In this document: positions 1-11,127 of the stretch, piece by piece
Layout: each line of letters starts with the position of its first letter
Position numbering within the stretch: the stretch's first letter is position 1
DNA from: Symsagittifera roscoffensis
Taxonomy: Eukaryota > Xenacoelomorpha > Acoela > Convolutidae
Assembly: GCF_963678635.1 (NCBI RefSeq)
Contig: NC_087063.1
Coordinates: 51,285,220-51,349,219, forward strand
Length of the DNA stretch: 64,000 nucleotides
Reading direction: 5' to 3'
Notes under the pieces: generated by a model
What the model was told of the DNA's origin: nothing
The model's database searches: none
The model's input: the letters and a program-made list of their open reading frames with translations, nothing else
Program-made: the position numbers and the translations under genes

Positions 1-521
1 GTCGTTGAGTGTGCTTGAGCAATGTGTGACCTCTTCATTAATTCCTTAGTCAAGTCCCCCACAAAGGCCTTGCCGTTGTCTGACTGAAAAGTCATTGGAC
101 AACCATACCTTGATATCCAATGGGTTATCAAGTGGTCACAAGTCTCCTCTGCCGAAGCTGTTTGACACGGCACCGCTTCTGCCAGCTTTGTGAAGTGATC
201 AATTATAACCAGTATCTGGTTATATCCCGACTCCGTAATGCAGATCTTCTGATGGTCTATCTGCACCACTTCATTAAATTCCGAGCTTTCCACTGACTTG
301 AGCGGGAATTTCATCTTCCTTGGGTCTTTCACTTGCAGGCATGCCAGGCATGCATTCACCCACCTCTCACAGGCTTTCCTCAATCCTGGCCAATCGAAAG
401 TGTGAAGTATTCTTTGTTGCACCTTGTCTATCCCCTGGTGCCCCATTTGGTCATGCGATCTGAACAGCACCTCTGTCTGATACAATTGTGGTAATATGAT
501 GAGGTTGTGCTTGTGTAGTAT
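1..521 (-). pseudogene. Element A integrase, 5' part of the domain, cut by the window edge
   Basis: Translated on the minus strand, this stretch is open from a TAG at 522-524 to the window edge. It reproduces the integrase of element B: the HHCC zinc-binding region (His-X4-His then Cys-X2-Cys near ACLAC), the first catalytic Asp (in IDHQKIC) and the second (in FQSDNGKAF). The third catalytic residue (Glu in NGLVERQN in B) would lie just beyond base 1. Integrase inserts the reverse-transcribed element DNA into the host chromosome. The upstream TAG replaces an AAG codon of B, so this copy would not be translated with the rest of pol. Identification of the family is firm; function is lost. Confidence 0.9.
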
Positions 522-1082
522 CTACTCCTCGTCTTTTCTCTTGCATGCTACCACCCCCTCAGCCGTGTGATAGAGTAACTCTTTCCTTTCTTTGTAGAAC
601 TGGCTCAGGATCTTGTAGCTGTCTTCTTCAAGTTCCCCTTTCTCCTTGGACCCCATTCGGATCCATTTGGAGAGATTACTTGTCATCTTGTCATTCTTCT
701 GGGCTCTTATCAGGTCCGACAGCCTATATCTCGCCTTGACATGTTCCTCCAGCGCCATGATCTGCCCATTCATCTCCCCAGGGTTGTGGACGTCGTCATT
801 CAGCTTCACGCATACTATCCTCTTTACTATCTTCATGTCATCTTCTGGCACCAGATTTGTTCTCACATTTGAGTTGCATGATAGTTCCCTGAGTGGTTTC
901 CTCGAAACTGCAATTCTTTCAAGTTCTTCACCTCCTCGTACTTCCTGCACGTCCAAGTTGAAGGTTCGTGAGGAGGGATCTGTTTGTAATTCCCTGTCGC
1001 GGTGTCTAATCTTTTCTTCTGCCAATATCATGCAGAGACTATCTTGATTGTCACTGCTCGCTTCCGAGTCCTCATCCCACAT
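522..1082 (-). pseudogene. Element A pol linker between RNase H and integrase
   Basis: This 186-codon open stretch corresponds to the charged linker of element B near 20370-20930 (shared landmarks: DSLCMILAEEK, LVPEDDMKIVKR, EEDSYKILSQFYKE). It is bounded by in-frame stops on both sides: a TAA upstream (about 1083) and a TAG downstream (522-524), where B has coding codons. It probably spans the tether between RNase H and the integrase zinc-binding region; no catalytic motif is visible. It is a pol fragment, not an independent gene; its apparent ATG is merely the first Met after a stop. Confidence 0.8.
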
Positions 1083-2174
1083 TTAACACTCCCCGGACAA
1101 ATTTTCTCCTTCAGTGTTTCCTTCCTCCGTGGACGTGGACCGCTCCCCGGACTCTTGACCTAGTCCCAGGTATTCAGCTTCTTCCTTGAACTCCACTCTC
1201 TTTTTCCTAACCCTAGTCCGTTCAAGTAAGTCGGCTGGGATTTTTTCAACCAGTGACTGCACCACTTCCTTCCCATCAGGGTTAGTCACCTTCGAGGTAT
1301 TTCCATCACTAGCTATCCCGCTCTTTCGCAGTATTGTGACCTCAGGTTCCTCCTTACAATTTTCTTGGATCACGGGCTTATCATCTGCTAGTTTCTCGAG
1401 TAACCTCTTTAAGTCATCGTCTATTTGTGCCTCCCCCGTCTCCACCTGGTTAAGATCGTAGCCTTTTGCTTTGAGCGTCTCCCTCACGATCTTTGACTTG
1501 AGCATTATTCCTATCGGCATCCCTCGGTTCTTTTTCAAGATTGTTTTTTCCGTAGTATCTTTTGGTAATTCGGGGTGATCTTCTATTGGTTTGCCTGATT
1601 TGTCCCACCATCTCGTGAGAGGAAGACTGTCGTACGTTTCCTTGTCCATGAAGGAGAAGCCATCCTTGATCTCAGGTCGATCTACCTCCCTCTGTTCTTG
1701 TCTCTCGTAGAACTCCGTCTTCTTGCTCAAGCTGTCAGCATTTTGATGTTTGTCTCGTGTTCTATGCTCAATTATCATATCGTATCCGTCCAGGCGAACT
1801 ATCCACCTCCCAATGTAACTTTGGTCCATTGAGTACGTCTTCAGCCAGCTTAGTGCCCTGTTGTCGACTCGCAGCTTGAAAGGCTCGCTGCCTAGGTATG
1901 CCCTTTATTTCTCGACAAAAGTAACCACCGCGAACATCTCTGCTTTCGGTGCCCCGTACTTCATTTCCGTGTCACTTAGGACTTTGCTCCCGTACGCTAT
2001 TGGTCTCAAGACTGTCTTCCCGTTCCACTCTTGTTCCTGGTGGAGAATTCCAGATATCGCTACTACCGACGCGTCCGTATCCAGCACGTACATCCCTTTC
2101 TCTGTTGGCATCCCTAGTACCGGTGCCTCGCCGAATTCTCTGTAGTAATTTGCAAAACCCAGGAAGCTCATCAA
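1083..2174 (-). pseudogene. Element A RNase H and following linker
   Basis: Minus-strand reading gives the end of the RT (SFLGFANYYREF), then RNase H (YVLDTDASVVAISG, YGAPKAEMFAVV, LRVDNRALSW, HQNADSLSKK), which in retroelements degrades the RNA strand of the RNA-DNA hybrid. Compared with B, about 40 codons are missing between NYYREF and EAPVLG, and a TAA at 1905-1907 replaces a Tyr codon of B (VEK-stop-RAYLG). The frame then continues to a TAA near 1083. At 2174 another TAA replaces a Lys codon. Five residues present here (in the LGMPTEKG stretch) are missing in B, so B is not intact at this site either. Confidence 0.85.
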
Positions 2175-2186
2175 TTGGTGTTCCGT

Positions 2187-2398
2187 TTATGGCGATTTCC
2201 AAGTTAGAACCGCTTCTACTGTGTCTGGATCTGGTCTGTTGCCGTGTCTGTCCACCATCCTGCCCAAGTATTTTATCGAGTCCGTTAGTATCTCACACTT
2301 TGATGGTTTGCACTTCAGCCCCGACCTCTTCATACACGCAAATACTTCGTCAAGTCTCTCAATGTGGTCCTCCGGTGTGGATGTCGCTATTACCACGT
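2187..2398 (-). pseudogene. Element A RT, C-terminal part downstream of the YVDD site
   Basis: Minus-strand translation gives the RT thumb/connection region with landmarks ERLDEVFACMKRSGLKCKPSKC and IKYLGRMVDRHG, matching element B at about 18945-19150. It is separated from the rest of RT by the solo LTR at 2399-3311. An open frame nominally continues past 2398 into the LTR up to about 2501, but those residues are LTR-derived and not RT. Confidence 0.85.
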
Positions 2399-3311
2399 TG
2401 TGCCAGTCGGTCATATTTGGAAGTTTGACCTTGAGAAAAGCAAGAGCACTTGATTTTGGGGTGAAATTAAGTTTTTCAAAATTTCGAATGGAGCATGTCA
2501 TGCACGATTTTCTCGCGATAACTGAAAATCAGAAAAGAGAAGTCAGAACAATCGAGTGACAATCGCGGGAAAGTTGCAAGAAAAATCGGTAGGAAATTGC
2601 TATTCGCAATTTCCGTCACAGCAATAACCTAGAGTAGAGCTGTCCCATTCGAAACAGAGACAAGAGTATTCCCACGAACTGGATTATTGTGACTTGACTG
2701 GAGTACTATCCTAAACTGGACTGGAGTGAACCTTCGGTGGAAAGGTGGACAGCTTGAGTGTCCCAATGGTTCACGAGAAACTACAGTCTAGAGTACAAAC
2801 TTGTTCTTGTTGTTAAAACTGACAAACATTAAACTCATTTTAATTACATTATTTGATTCTCGAGTTGATTACCGACTTGATTACTCCCAGTTCTTGAGCG
2901 TGCTACAATGTGAGTACAAATTTAAATTTCTAGAGTGTGTTTTATGGTTATTATGTTGAGGTAAGGCGAGTTTTAGGTTGATCCATCTGAAATGGATCAA
3001 AGTTCCACTGTCCAATAAAAAGTAACTTAACGGATTGTTCCAACCCGGTTTTTAACGGCGTTCATGTATTTTGGGTATCTAGAGACCTAAGTATGGGGAC
3101 GTTCCTAATTCTAAAGTGGGGGGGGGGGATATTTTAGTAGTAGCCTTTAAGCTGTAACGGGTCGTAGTCTCATGTCACAGACGAACCGAATTGGCTCCGA
3201 CTGATTTGAGGTAGAAAAGCACAAGAGATAGTGTCCCTGACTCTTGAGCCAATGGTTATAGGGCCTATTTTTCTTAAGCCTCATGTGTGACTGCAGTAGA
3301 CGAATGTTACA
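2399..3311 (+). mobile_element. Solo LTR of the same retrotransposon family, inserted in element A RT
   Basis: The sequence starts TGTGCCAGTCGG and ends GAATGTTACA, as the two LTRs of element B do, and is alignable with them throughout, but with more differences than the two B LTRs show from each other. No internal region is attached, so it is a solo LTR left by LTR-LTR recombination. The flanks are CGT on both sides (2396-2398 and 3312-3314; ACGT on both sides if the terminal A is assigned to the target). It keeps the 9-bp hairpin (2978-3000) and AATAAA (3014-3019). A G-run (about 3118-3128) is longer than in B. It lies directly next to the YVDD codons of element A (3313-3324). Confidence 0.92.
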
Positions 3312-4185
3312 CGTCATCCACATAGCACATTACCAGATTGCCATACTTCTTCGTCACGCCCCTCAGCGCGTGTGCCATCAACCGCTGAAACGTGGCAGTG
3401 GCATTGCAAAGACCAAACGGCATCCGTTTCCATTGAAACAGACCCAACTAGCAGGCAAACCCTGTCTTGTCCCTGTCCTGCTTCCGGAGTGGTACCTGCC
3501 AAAAGGCCGAGCCTAAATCAAGAGTCGTAAAAAATTTTGCATCACCTAACTTCGAGATACTCTCATCAATCCTAGGTATGGGATAGGCATCCTTCACCGT
3601 GACGGAGTTCAGGTATCGAAATTCACAACAAAACCTCAACTGGTCGCCTTTCTTTTTGGCCATCACTACTCCACACGCCCACAGTGATTTGGATGGTTCT
3701 ATCATGTCATACTCTAGTAGCGTTTCAATCTCCTTTCTACACGCATTCGATTTGTGTGGGGTCATGCGCCTCGCCCCCTCCCTGTGCGGTATTGCGTTTT
3801 CCTCAAGTTCTATTTCATGCTCAACAAAACTACAACACCCGATGCCTGCCTTATGTCTTGAAAAAACTTCCTCGTTCCGTTCTAGTACGTCCTTGATGGC
3901 TTCGAGCTGTTCGTCCGTTAACCTGCCTCTTAAATGTTCAATTTCCGGTAGGACCGGTTTATCACTCTGCATTTCATCTAGTGTGGGCCGCTCTGGGAAA
4001 TTCGAACAGCTCGATAGTCCATCGTCTGTCTCTGACTTAAGTGACTATACAAGACCTGATGAACCTTTTATTTTCTTCAATCGTCTCAAGATACAAATTT
4101 TGTCCCTATGATTGGGACAATCAACAACTTCATTTTGCTTATGGTTTTCAGTCATTTCATATCGAGTTTTTACGGGTAAAGCATA
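3312..4185 (-). pseudogene. Element A reverse transcriptase, N-terminal and palm part
   Basis: Minus-strand translation shows the Ty3/gypsy RT core: LRFCCEFRYLNSV, TLDLGSAFWQVPL, WKRMPFGLCNATATFQRLM and CYVDD (codons at 3313-3327). Reverse transcriptase copies the element RNA into DNA. Unlike B, the YVDD tyrosine codon here is intact (TAT). Breaks relative to B: a TAG after GFAC near 3445, a TAG in place of Lys in the stretch before the RT core (about 4045), and a TGA in place of Gly at 4186-4188. The solo LTR then interrupts immediately after VDD. The fragment is recognisable but dead. Confidence 0.88.
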
Positions 4186-5877
4186 TCACAATTTCCTCCC
4201 CCTTTGTATCGTGATTGGCATGTCAAGGGTATTCAACAAGACACTCACGCAGAGACCGCTCTTCGTTATCGAGAAGGATCTTCCTAAAACAGCAGCACTT
4301 TGACTATTTGGATTTGGAACTATGCATACCTGCTTGTTGTCACTTATCTCATTGTAATTTTTCATTCGTAAGCTTACGATCGCCGCTTCGTTCGCCTTTA
4401 GCCTCATTCTCCTACTCAAGAATACTGGTGCTTTGGTCTCATTTGCCATTATTAAATTTACCGGTTTGATTGCGTATCTCCTATCCGGGTTCCGTATCCT
4501 GAACATTGCGTTGTTTAGGTCAATCGCTACATCAAAGTTCCTGATGAAGTCTCTGCCTAAAATAAATTGGTCAGACTCATCTAGGTTTTCTACCACAAGA
4601 AAGCTCATCCACAGGATACGTTCCCCCAGATTCAGGGCTATTATCGGCGTTCTGTCCAACACCCGCAGCCCCCCTTTGTTTGCAGCTGATAACCGTATTC
4701 TTGAATCTATCAAATCATCTTTGTTGAAGCCCATTTGTTCCCAAGTTTCGATTGGTATGACACTCAAGACCGCTCCCGTATCAAGTAACCCACGTAACTG
4801 AGTCTTCTTACCACTTATGTCAAGCACATGTGCTGTCACATCTGCCTCTGTCCGGATGTGCATTGCATCTTCCTCAAGCATGGCGCAGTGTCCAATCGAT
4901 CTCACTTTTAACTCTTCTTTTCCCACGTAGATTTTCCCAATTAGATCTTCATCACATGTTATCATTGTTTTCGTATAAATGTTGATCCCATCTATATTTA
5001 ACATCACCTCATGTGGACCATAAGCTTTTGTGTACCTGTTATCAACTCGTACCGACTTGCTACCCCCTCTCATAAGTAGTGCCCTCAATGCTCTAGAAGT
5101 CGTTTGTGGGCTTATACAACTCAAGTAATCTGCGTACACATCAATGTGCATTATTGTCTGGTCACTTGGTTCGCTCAAGTTTCTCGTTACTTCATGGCCG
5201 CCCACAGTGATTATTGACATTATTCTTGCCCCAATCTTTGTTATGCCAAATGGCTTTTCTGTAACCATCTTTACAGTGTTGCAGTTTCCTTTTTTTGTCG
5301 ACCCCGCTGCAGCTTCTGGTAATGTTTAGGAGCAACTTAATGCTTCGTTCATTTTCTGTCTTTCGATCTCTTGCTTCAGCCGTTGTTCTATTTCTTTCGC
5401 TGCCAGGTCCTGTTTCACTTTGTTGATAGCCTCCGCTGCCGCCTTCTCATAATTTATTTCTAGGGCGTTCCTTTCCATGGCTTCTATTGCACTATTACAT
5501 TGTGTTACAGCTTTCACTGTTTTCGTCGGCAGTTCCGCACTTGGTTTGTCTAGGTTTTTCGTCTCAAATTCACCTTGTCTGTTTCTCTGGTTCTGTACCG
5601 CTGCTAACGCCAACATGTGTTTTGGATGACTCTGATTCTTAACCGCCTCCCAAAACAACGGACAGTCCATCCTGAAGTGCCCCTCTTGGTTGCAGAAGAA
5701 GCATCTTGCACCTATTTTGATGATCAAGCCACTATAGAACTCGTGTTCCTCCATCTGGCTCATATCTTCCTCATCGGGTGCATATCCCAACCTCTTCATG
5801 CCCTGTTTGTATGTCGTGCAATCCGCCACATGATGGTCAGCTGACCCGCAGTTCGCGCATGATCTGCGTTTGTCCAT
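4186..5877 (-). pseudogene. Element A zinc knuckles and aspartic protease
   Basis: This minus-strand stretch is in one frame with a single TAA near 5326. It starts with two CCHC knuckles (CANCGSADHHVADC and CFFCNQEGHFRMDC, both C-X2-C-X4-H-X4-C), which package RNA in Gag proteins, followed by a charged helix and the retropepsin region. The protease has LLDTGAVLSVIP with the catalytic Asp intact, and ILGRDFIRNFDV as the C-terminal landmark. Element B has Glu at that Asp. In A, unlike B, the knuckle frame is the same as the preceding gag frame, which suggests that Gag and Pol form one continuous frame in the ancestral element. Confidence 0.88.
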
Positions 5878-7740
5878 GTCATCTCTGGGCTTGTACCATG
5901 ACGACCTTTGTGGCTGACTCCCCCCTTGCGTATTCCTTGTGTCTGAGTACGATTATTTCTTGGGTTTCATTAGCATGTAGTCTCTTGACTTCTGCCTCAT
6001 CTTTTCTGGAGTTGGTGCACTGTCTTTCGACGTTGTATAGTATGTTGCTAACATCGTTCTCAAGTCATCACTCTTTACCCCATCAATGAACATTGAGGCG
6101 ATGCTGAAGTTCCTTCGATTGGTAGATTCTTCCGGGTCACTCCTTCTTCTCAAGCTTTCAAGATCATCTAGGAACCTGTCTATCGATTCATCGTCCCTTT
6201 GTCTTCTCTTTTCAAATCGCATCATCGTTTGATGACCCTTTTGCCTGAGCCGAATCGATTTAACAATATTTCAAAAATTTTGTCCGCTGAATCGCGTTCT
6301 TCTTCTTTCTTCGCAACCACGCATTTCAATGCCGTGCCCTCCAGGTTGCTCAGTATCGCTGTGCATGCTTGCCTCTCATCGTTCAAGTTGTCTTGTTCCA
6401 AATGCAACCTCATGACTTCTACCCAAGTGTCAATGCATCCGTCTGAATCATCTTTGAATTCTTTTGGTTTCTTGAAAATTTTCCTGGATTTGTTGCTTCC
6501 TCTGTCACTCGAGTCGGTGTTCCTTGTAGCGAAGGCCTCTAGTGTCCTGTTCATCATTTCCCAGGTGCTTGCCCATGTCATGGCATCCGGTCCCACGTTG
6601 TTCTGAGTCGTTGAGTCTCCTGGACCACTTGTTGTGTTCGCTGTTCCACTTTTTATAATAGCCTTGGCCCCCACCGGTGCCGTACTCGCAGCCTCCCGGG
6701 TTACTGGTAACGGTGTTGACTGTCGTTTGTTCCTTTGTGGTTCCACGAAGTCAACTCTATTACCCTGTGTCCGCTCTGCCGCTGGCCTGTCTTGTGGCGT
6801 TGAATTCCTCAAGATAGCGTCTAACTTTGTCTGTATAGCACTTGATTGAGCTCTCAACCTGGTCCCTACTCATCGTATCCATTCTCGTTTCCAAACTCTT
6901 CAACTGGCTTTTCACTGCGTCATATCGCTGCTTCATTTCTTGCATGTCTTTTCTGATGTTCTTGTCTCGCTCTCCATCAGTGGTTTCTACTTTGTCAGAC
7001 ATCTGCTGAAGCTTTTCCTCCGTTGCTCTCGCTAGATGGAAATAGTTGTCCAGATACTCATGTTTGTTGTTTCTCATTTCCTTCCTTATCACATTTCTAT
7101 CCTCTTCGCCGTGCTTCAGTTTCTCATCTATCTGATCTAGCTTCGCCATCAAGTCGCTTAGCTCAAGAGTAGTTGTTCCATGGTCCGTTGTTGTCCTGTA
7201 GTCGGTCGCTGGTCCCGGTTTTTTCTGACCCTCGTTTTGGTCGGTCTCTGTCGTTCTCGTGGATACTGTTCCGAAAGTTTCGCTTTTCTCGACTTTCGTC
7301 TCCTCCACTGCTGCGTCTCTCGATCTCATTCCGACCATCATCGCCAATCTTTCACGTTCTTTTTTGAGACTCATCCTTCACCGTTTCTGGCGTGTTGCCT
7401 GTTGTGTCTTCCACGTTGTCTATCGGTGAGAACTCCATGGGCTTCGGTTTAGGTTCTTCCGCATTGGGCATCGGAGTTGACTCTGTCGTTTTCTTTCCCA
7501 CTTCATCCACACTTTGATCCGGTGTCTCTAGTTCAATCTCGATGGTGGTTCTACTCATTCCCCTTCCGTGCCCTCTTTTGCTCTGTTCTCCGTGGTACTC
7601 CTCGTGCTGACCATACTAACTGAAAAGTTCTTCTTTGTTACCTTCGGACCCATTGATGTTGTTTTACGTAGCGACGAATTATACTTTGTCTTCGCCTCGG
7701 TAAATCTTTTTTCAGCTACCGGTACCCTGCTCCGCCTCAT
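5878..7740 (-). pseudogene. Element A gag, frameshifted
   Basis: The minus-strand start at 7740 (MRRSRVPV) matches the gag start of B. The coding sequence is broken into pieces in different frames: 7555-7740, 7352-7558, 6760-7374, 6222-6857 and 5953-6225, with a TAA at 5953-5955 where B has a Tyr codon. Recognisable content includes the coiled-coil region (HEYLDNYFHLARATEEKLQQ) and the Gag core (DTWVEVMRLHLEQDNLNDERQAC, NLEGTALKCVV, SIDRFLDDLESLRRRSDPEE). Gag forms the particle that houses reverse transcription. At least four frameshifts make it non-functional. Confidence 0.87.
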
Positions 7741-7969
7741 TATTTACAATTGTTCCTATTTACAGTGTTACTATCTACAAAATTCTACTCTAAGGTTATA
7801 ACCTCTTTTGACAAAATTTTATAAAAATAAATTTACAATTTGCTAAAAACAACTTTTCCTGAGCTTTTGAAAAATTCTATATGTTAGGATTGGATAGAGA
7901 ATTTGATTTTGCAATTGGTTACTTCAACCTGAATTAGTACTCTCTTAGTACCCCCCTTCTTTATACTGT

Positions 7970-8695
7970 TCCAAGACTTTCTCTCTACTGTCCCAAGACT
8001 ATTCAGTGTTGTCCCAGTACTTCTTGTTAGTGTCCCAAGACCACTGTCCCAAGACCCTTGCCCTAAGACTACTGTCCCAAGACTACTGTCCCAAGACTAC
8101 TGTCCCAAGACTACTGTCCCAATACTAGTGTCCCAAGACTACTGTCCTAAGACTAGAGTCCCAAGACTACTGTCCTAAGACTACTGTCCCAAGACTACTG
8201 TCACAAGACCACTGTCCCAAGACCAATGTCCCAAGACCACTGTCCCAAGACCACTGTCCCAAGACCACTGTCCCAAGACTACTGTCCCAAGACTACTGTC
8301 CCAAGACTACTGTCCCAAGACTAGTGTCCCAAGACCACTGTCCCAAGACCACGGTCCCAAGAACAATGTCCCAAGACCACTGTCCCAAGACTAGTGTCCC
8401 AAGACCACTGTCCCAAGACCACTGTCCCAAGACTACTGTCCCAAGACGTGTGTCCCAAGACTTGTGTCCCACGACCACTGTCCCAAGACTACTGTCCCAA
8501 GACCACTATCCCAAGACTAGTGTCCCAAGACTGTTTCGTACCAAGACTGCTCTGGTCCAAGACTGTCCCAAGACTGCACTGTCCCAAGACTGTCCCAAGA
8601 CTTCTCTGTCACGAGACTGTCCCAAGACCGTGTTGCTCCAACACTGTCCCCAGACTGCAATGTCCCAAGACTTCTTCGATACTGTCCCAAGACTT
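7970..8695 (-). repeat. 14-bp minisatellite in the leader of element A
   Basis: The plus strand reads as tandem ACTGTCCCAAGACC units with point variants (about 36 regular copies between roughly 8030 and 8535, more degenerate ones on both sides). The same unit in inverse orientation occupies the same place in the leader of element B, so the array belongs to the element. Confidence 0.93.
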
Positions 8696-9586
8696 GTCAC
8701 TGAGTGTCTGGATATCGGATCTCTTCTTCTTGGTTGTAGGGACTCTCGAACCACTGTACCTTTTACCACCACTTGAGCTCTAGTAAAAAAAATTCCCAAA
8801 ATCCCTATCTTAATGGCCAAAACCCAAATACTAACCCCCCAGTATTTATCTCCCTTTCGATGTTTCAGGCTATTTGAAACCCTAAATTCCTCGCAGGTAT
8901 CTTGTGATCACCTGTTCGTTAAAATACCAACAACACATTTTCACCAAAACTAAAAATTTAAACAGGAAAAATTTCAAAAACAGAGAGATGAATTCTCTTA
9001 AAATTCAAGGTTGACAGATGTCAATCTTTGTTCGAAAAAATGTCTGGTACCCGGTTGCCACGCGTTTTCCTCCCCCCTGCTAGCGATCTTATGGGGTATC
9101 ACAAAAACTGTCTATGTCCGTTCCCCCCTGCCGATCCGACCAGGGTACCTACCTTAACCTGATGTTAAATTTGGATATCCGCTTCTTATAACCAACGCGT
9201 GTAAGTAACTAATGTAACTTAATCGACGATGCCGAACAATTAGTTACTCTAATGTGACTCCCCTTTTTACAATTTACAACCGCTAACCTCTAACCTAACC
9301 AGCCCCCCTTCTAACCTCCCCCCTCTTTAGCCCCCTCTTAAGCCGAAAAATCCCTTAAGCGCCGGGTGCTAAACCTCTCGAGAGAAAACCGTAGACCTGT
9401 TTCCACGCCTGCTTGTGTAAAAACTTCCTCAAAACAATGGGGCTCCCCTTATCCAATTTTACACTTAACTCCTATAATGTAATGTGGTTTCTAACGATAC
9501 CCGTTTGCCCAACTTGAGAACACCCCTGTGCGTCCTCTTGTAGTGATCCCGTGCTGGTTGTCTCCGTTCTGCACTTGACAGCAGCA

Positions 9587-9790
9587 CCACCTTCCCACTT
9601 GGCTGGTCACCTATTCCAGTCAAGTTTCCTGGCGGTTCAGCTCAGTCCTTCTGAACCACTTTCCCACTCGGCTGGTCACCTCTTCCAGTCAAGTCTCCTA
9701 GTGGTCCGGTTCGATCCTTGTGAACCACTTTCCCACTCGGCTGGTCACCCTTTCCAGTCAAGTCTCCTAGTCGTCTGGCTAGGTTGCAAT
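9587..9790 (-). repeat. About 70-bp tandem repeat in the leader of element A, three copies
   Basis: The motif TTCCCACTCGGCTGGTCACC recurs at about 9591, 9661 and 9729, a period of 68-70 bp. It is the inverse of the four-copy repeat at 12541-12786 in element B, though with more differences between copies. Confidence 0.85.
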
Positions 9791-10279
9791 CTATCTGAAA
9801 ACCCTTAACAACGCCCCCCACTCGGGCACCTTATTGAAGTCACTGGTTTCAATTGCTAGATTGATCGAAACGATCGGTCTTATAAAACAGTATGGGTATA
9901 CTATTTAATTAATATAAAGGTTTGATCCAAATGATCTGGTATCAAAGTCACTGTCTTTTTGTTTTATGGTTTTTGTTCCTTTTCTATACTTTTTTATTGT
10001 TTTTGTTTCGCTTTTTGTCTTTTTGCTCGTGTTTTTGTCCCCCTAGTTACCCCCCCCCCTCCTTACTCGGAGAGCTAGGCCTCGTTCGGAGAGCGTACCA
10101 GGAAGTTTTCTCAAGTTTTCTTAAAAAGCTATCACGGTACGACCGGAAGGTTTACACGTTCTCGCTGAACCGTACCACCGGTACTCTAGAATGGGCATGC
10201 AGCCCGGAGCTGTGTCAAGTGGGTTCGACTCCGTAGTCATGATGTCGTAAAAACAACCAGGAGCGCCTTAAAAACACTA

Positions 10280-11127
10280 TGTAACAGTCGCCTACTTCGG
10301 TCACATATGAGGCTTAAGAAAAATAGGCCCTATAACCATTGGTTCAAGAGTCAGGGACACTATCTCTTGTGTTTTTCTACCTCAAGAACGGTCGGAGCTA
10401 ATTGGGTTCGCTTGCGACATGAGACTAGAACCCGTTACAGCTTAAAGGCTACTACCAAAACATCCCCCCACACTAGAAAATAAGAACGTCCCCATACTTA
10501 GGTCTCGAGATACCCAAAATACACGAACGCCGTTAAAAACAGCGTCGGAACAATCCGTTAAGTTACTTTTTATTGGACAGTGAATTTTTGATCCATTTCA
10601 GATGGATCAACCTAAAATTCGCCTTATCTCAACATAACAATCATAAAACACACTCGAGAAAACTAAATTAGAAACTCACATGTTGACGCACTCGAGTATA
10701 AGGAGTAATTAAATTAATGAGCAACTCGAGAATTAAATGAGATAACTAGATAAGTTCAATACTGATCATTTTTAATAACAGAAATAAGTTTAGACTCTAG
10801 AATTGAAATTTTTGTCTGAACCATTGGGACACTCAAGCTGTCCACCTTTCCGTTGAAGGTTCACTCTGGTTCAGTTTGAATAATTGCACTCTTTTCTCGT
10901 GATTATCTCTCCTCCTATTTCAGGATGAGACAGCTCTACTCGTGTCTTATTTTGTATCTGGAAATTGCGAATAGCAATTTCCTGCTGTTTTCTTAAGTAT
11001 TTTCCCGCGATTGTAAATTCGGTCGTTCTGATTTTTCACTTTTTGTTTTCAGTTGGTGCGAGAAAACTGAGCATGACAGGCTCCATTCGAAATTTTGAAA
11101 ATTAAAACTTCACTCCAAAATCACGTA
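10280..11127 (-). repeat. Element A 5' LTR, first piece (interrupted by element B)
   Basis: The segment runs from TGTAACAG to CCAAAATCACGTA and is the reverse complement of the family LTR, missing only its terminal roughly 50 bp. The missing piece is found at 34058-34107, on the other side of element B. It keeps the 9-bp hairpin (10588-10610) and the reverse of AATAAA (10569-10574). The last three bases, GTA (11125-11127), are the target site duplicated by the insertion of B. Confidence 0.93.

Larger units (their letters stand above)
7741..10279 (-). other. Element A untranslated leader between 5' LTR and gag
   Basis: This 2.5-kb stretch is the inverted counterpart of 12032-14508 in element B, with the same order of landmarks seen from the LTR: primer-binding zone, T-rich tract, 70-bp repeats, C-rich tracts, and the 14-bp minisatellite. 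I see no gene in it; the short open frames are translations of the minisatellite or of low-complexity T- and C-rich tracts. Confidence 0.75.
1..11127 (-). mobile_element. Element A: degenerate giant Ty3/gypsy LTR retrotransposon, 3' part outside the window
   Basis: On the minus strand the order is 5' LTR (10280-11127, continued at 34058-34107), leader (7741-10279), gag (about 5950-7740), zinc knuckles and protease (4186-5877), RT (3312-4185 and 2187-2398), RNase H and linker (522-2174) and integrase (1-521). The window edge cuts it inside integrase. It is colinear with element B, so B serves as reference for its breaks: several gag frameshifts, multiple in-frame stops, a deletion of about 120 bp between RT and RNase H, and a solo LTR in RT. 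Its 5' LTR is split by the whole of element B. What is seen is a dead, older family member; whether the missing ORF3-ORF6 block follows to the left cannot be told. Confidence 0.9.

Noticed and set aside
646-1047. 133-codon plus-strand frame and similar frames opposite pol
   Set aside because: Antisense shadows of the element A pol frame.
8293-8820. Open frames rich in PKTTVPR / LGQWSWDS repeats on both strands (also 13571-14314)
   Set aside because: They are six-frame translations of the 14-bp minisatellite; a period not divisible by three produces the same peptide in every frame. No codon bias or conserved start.
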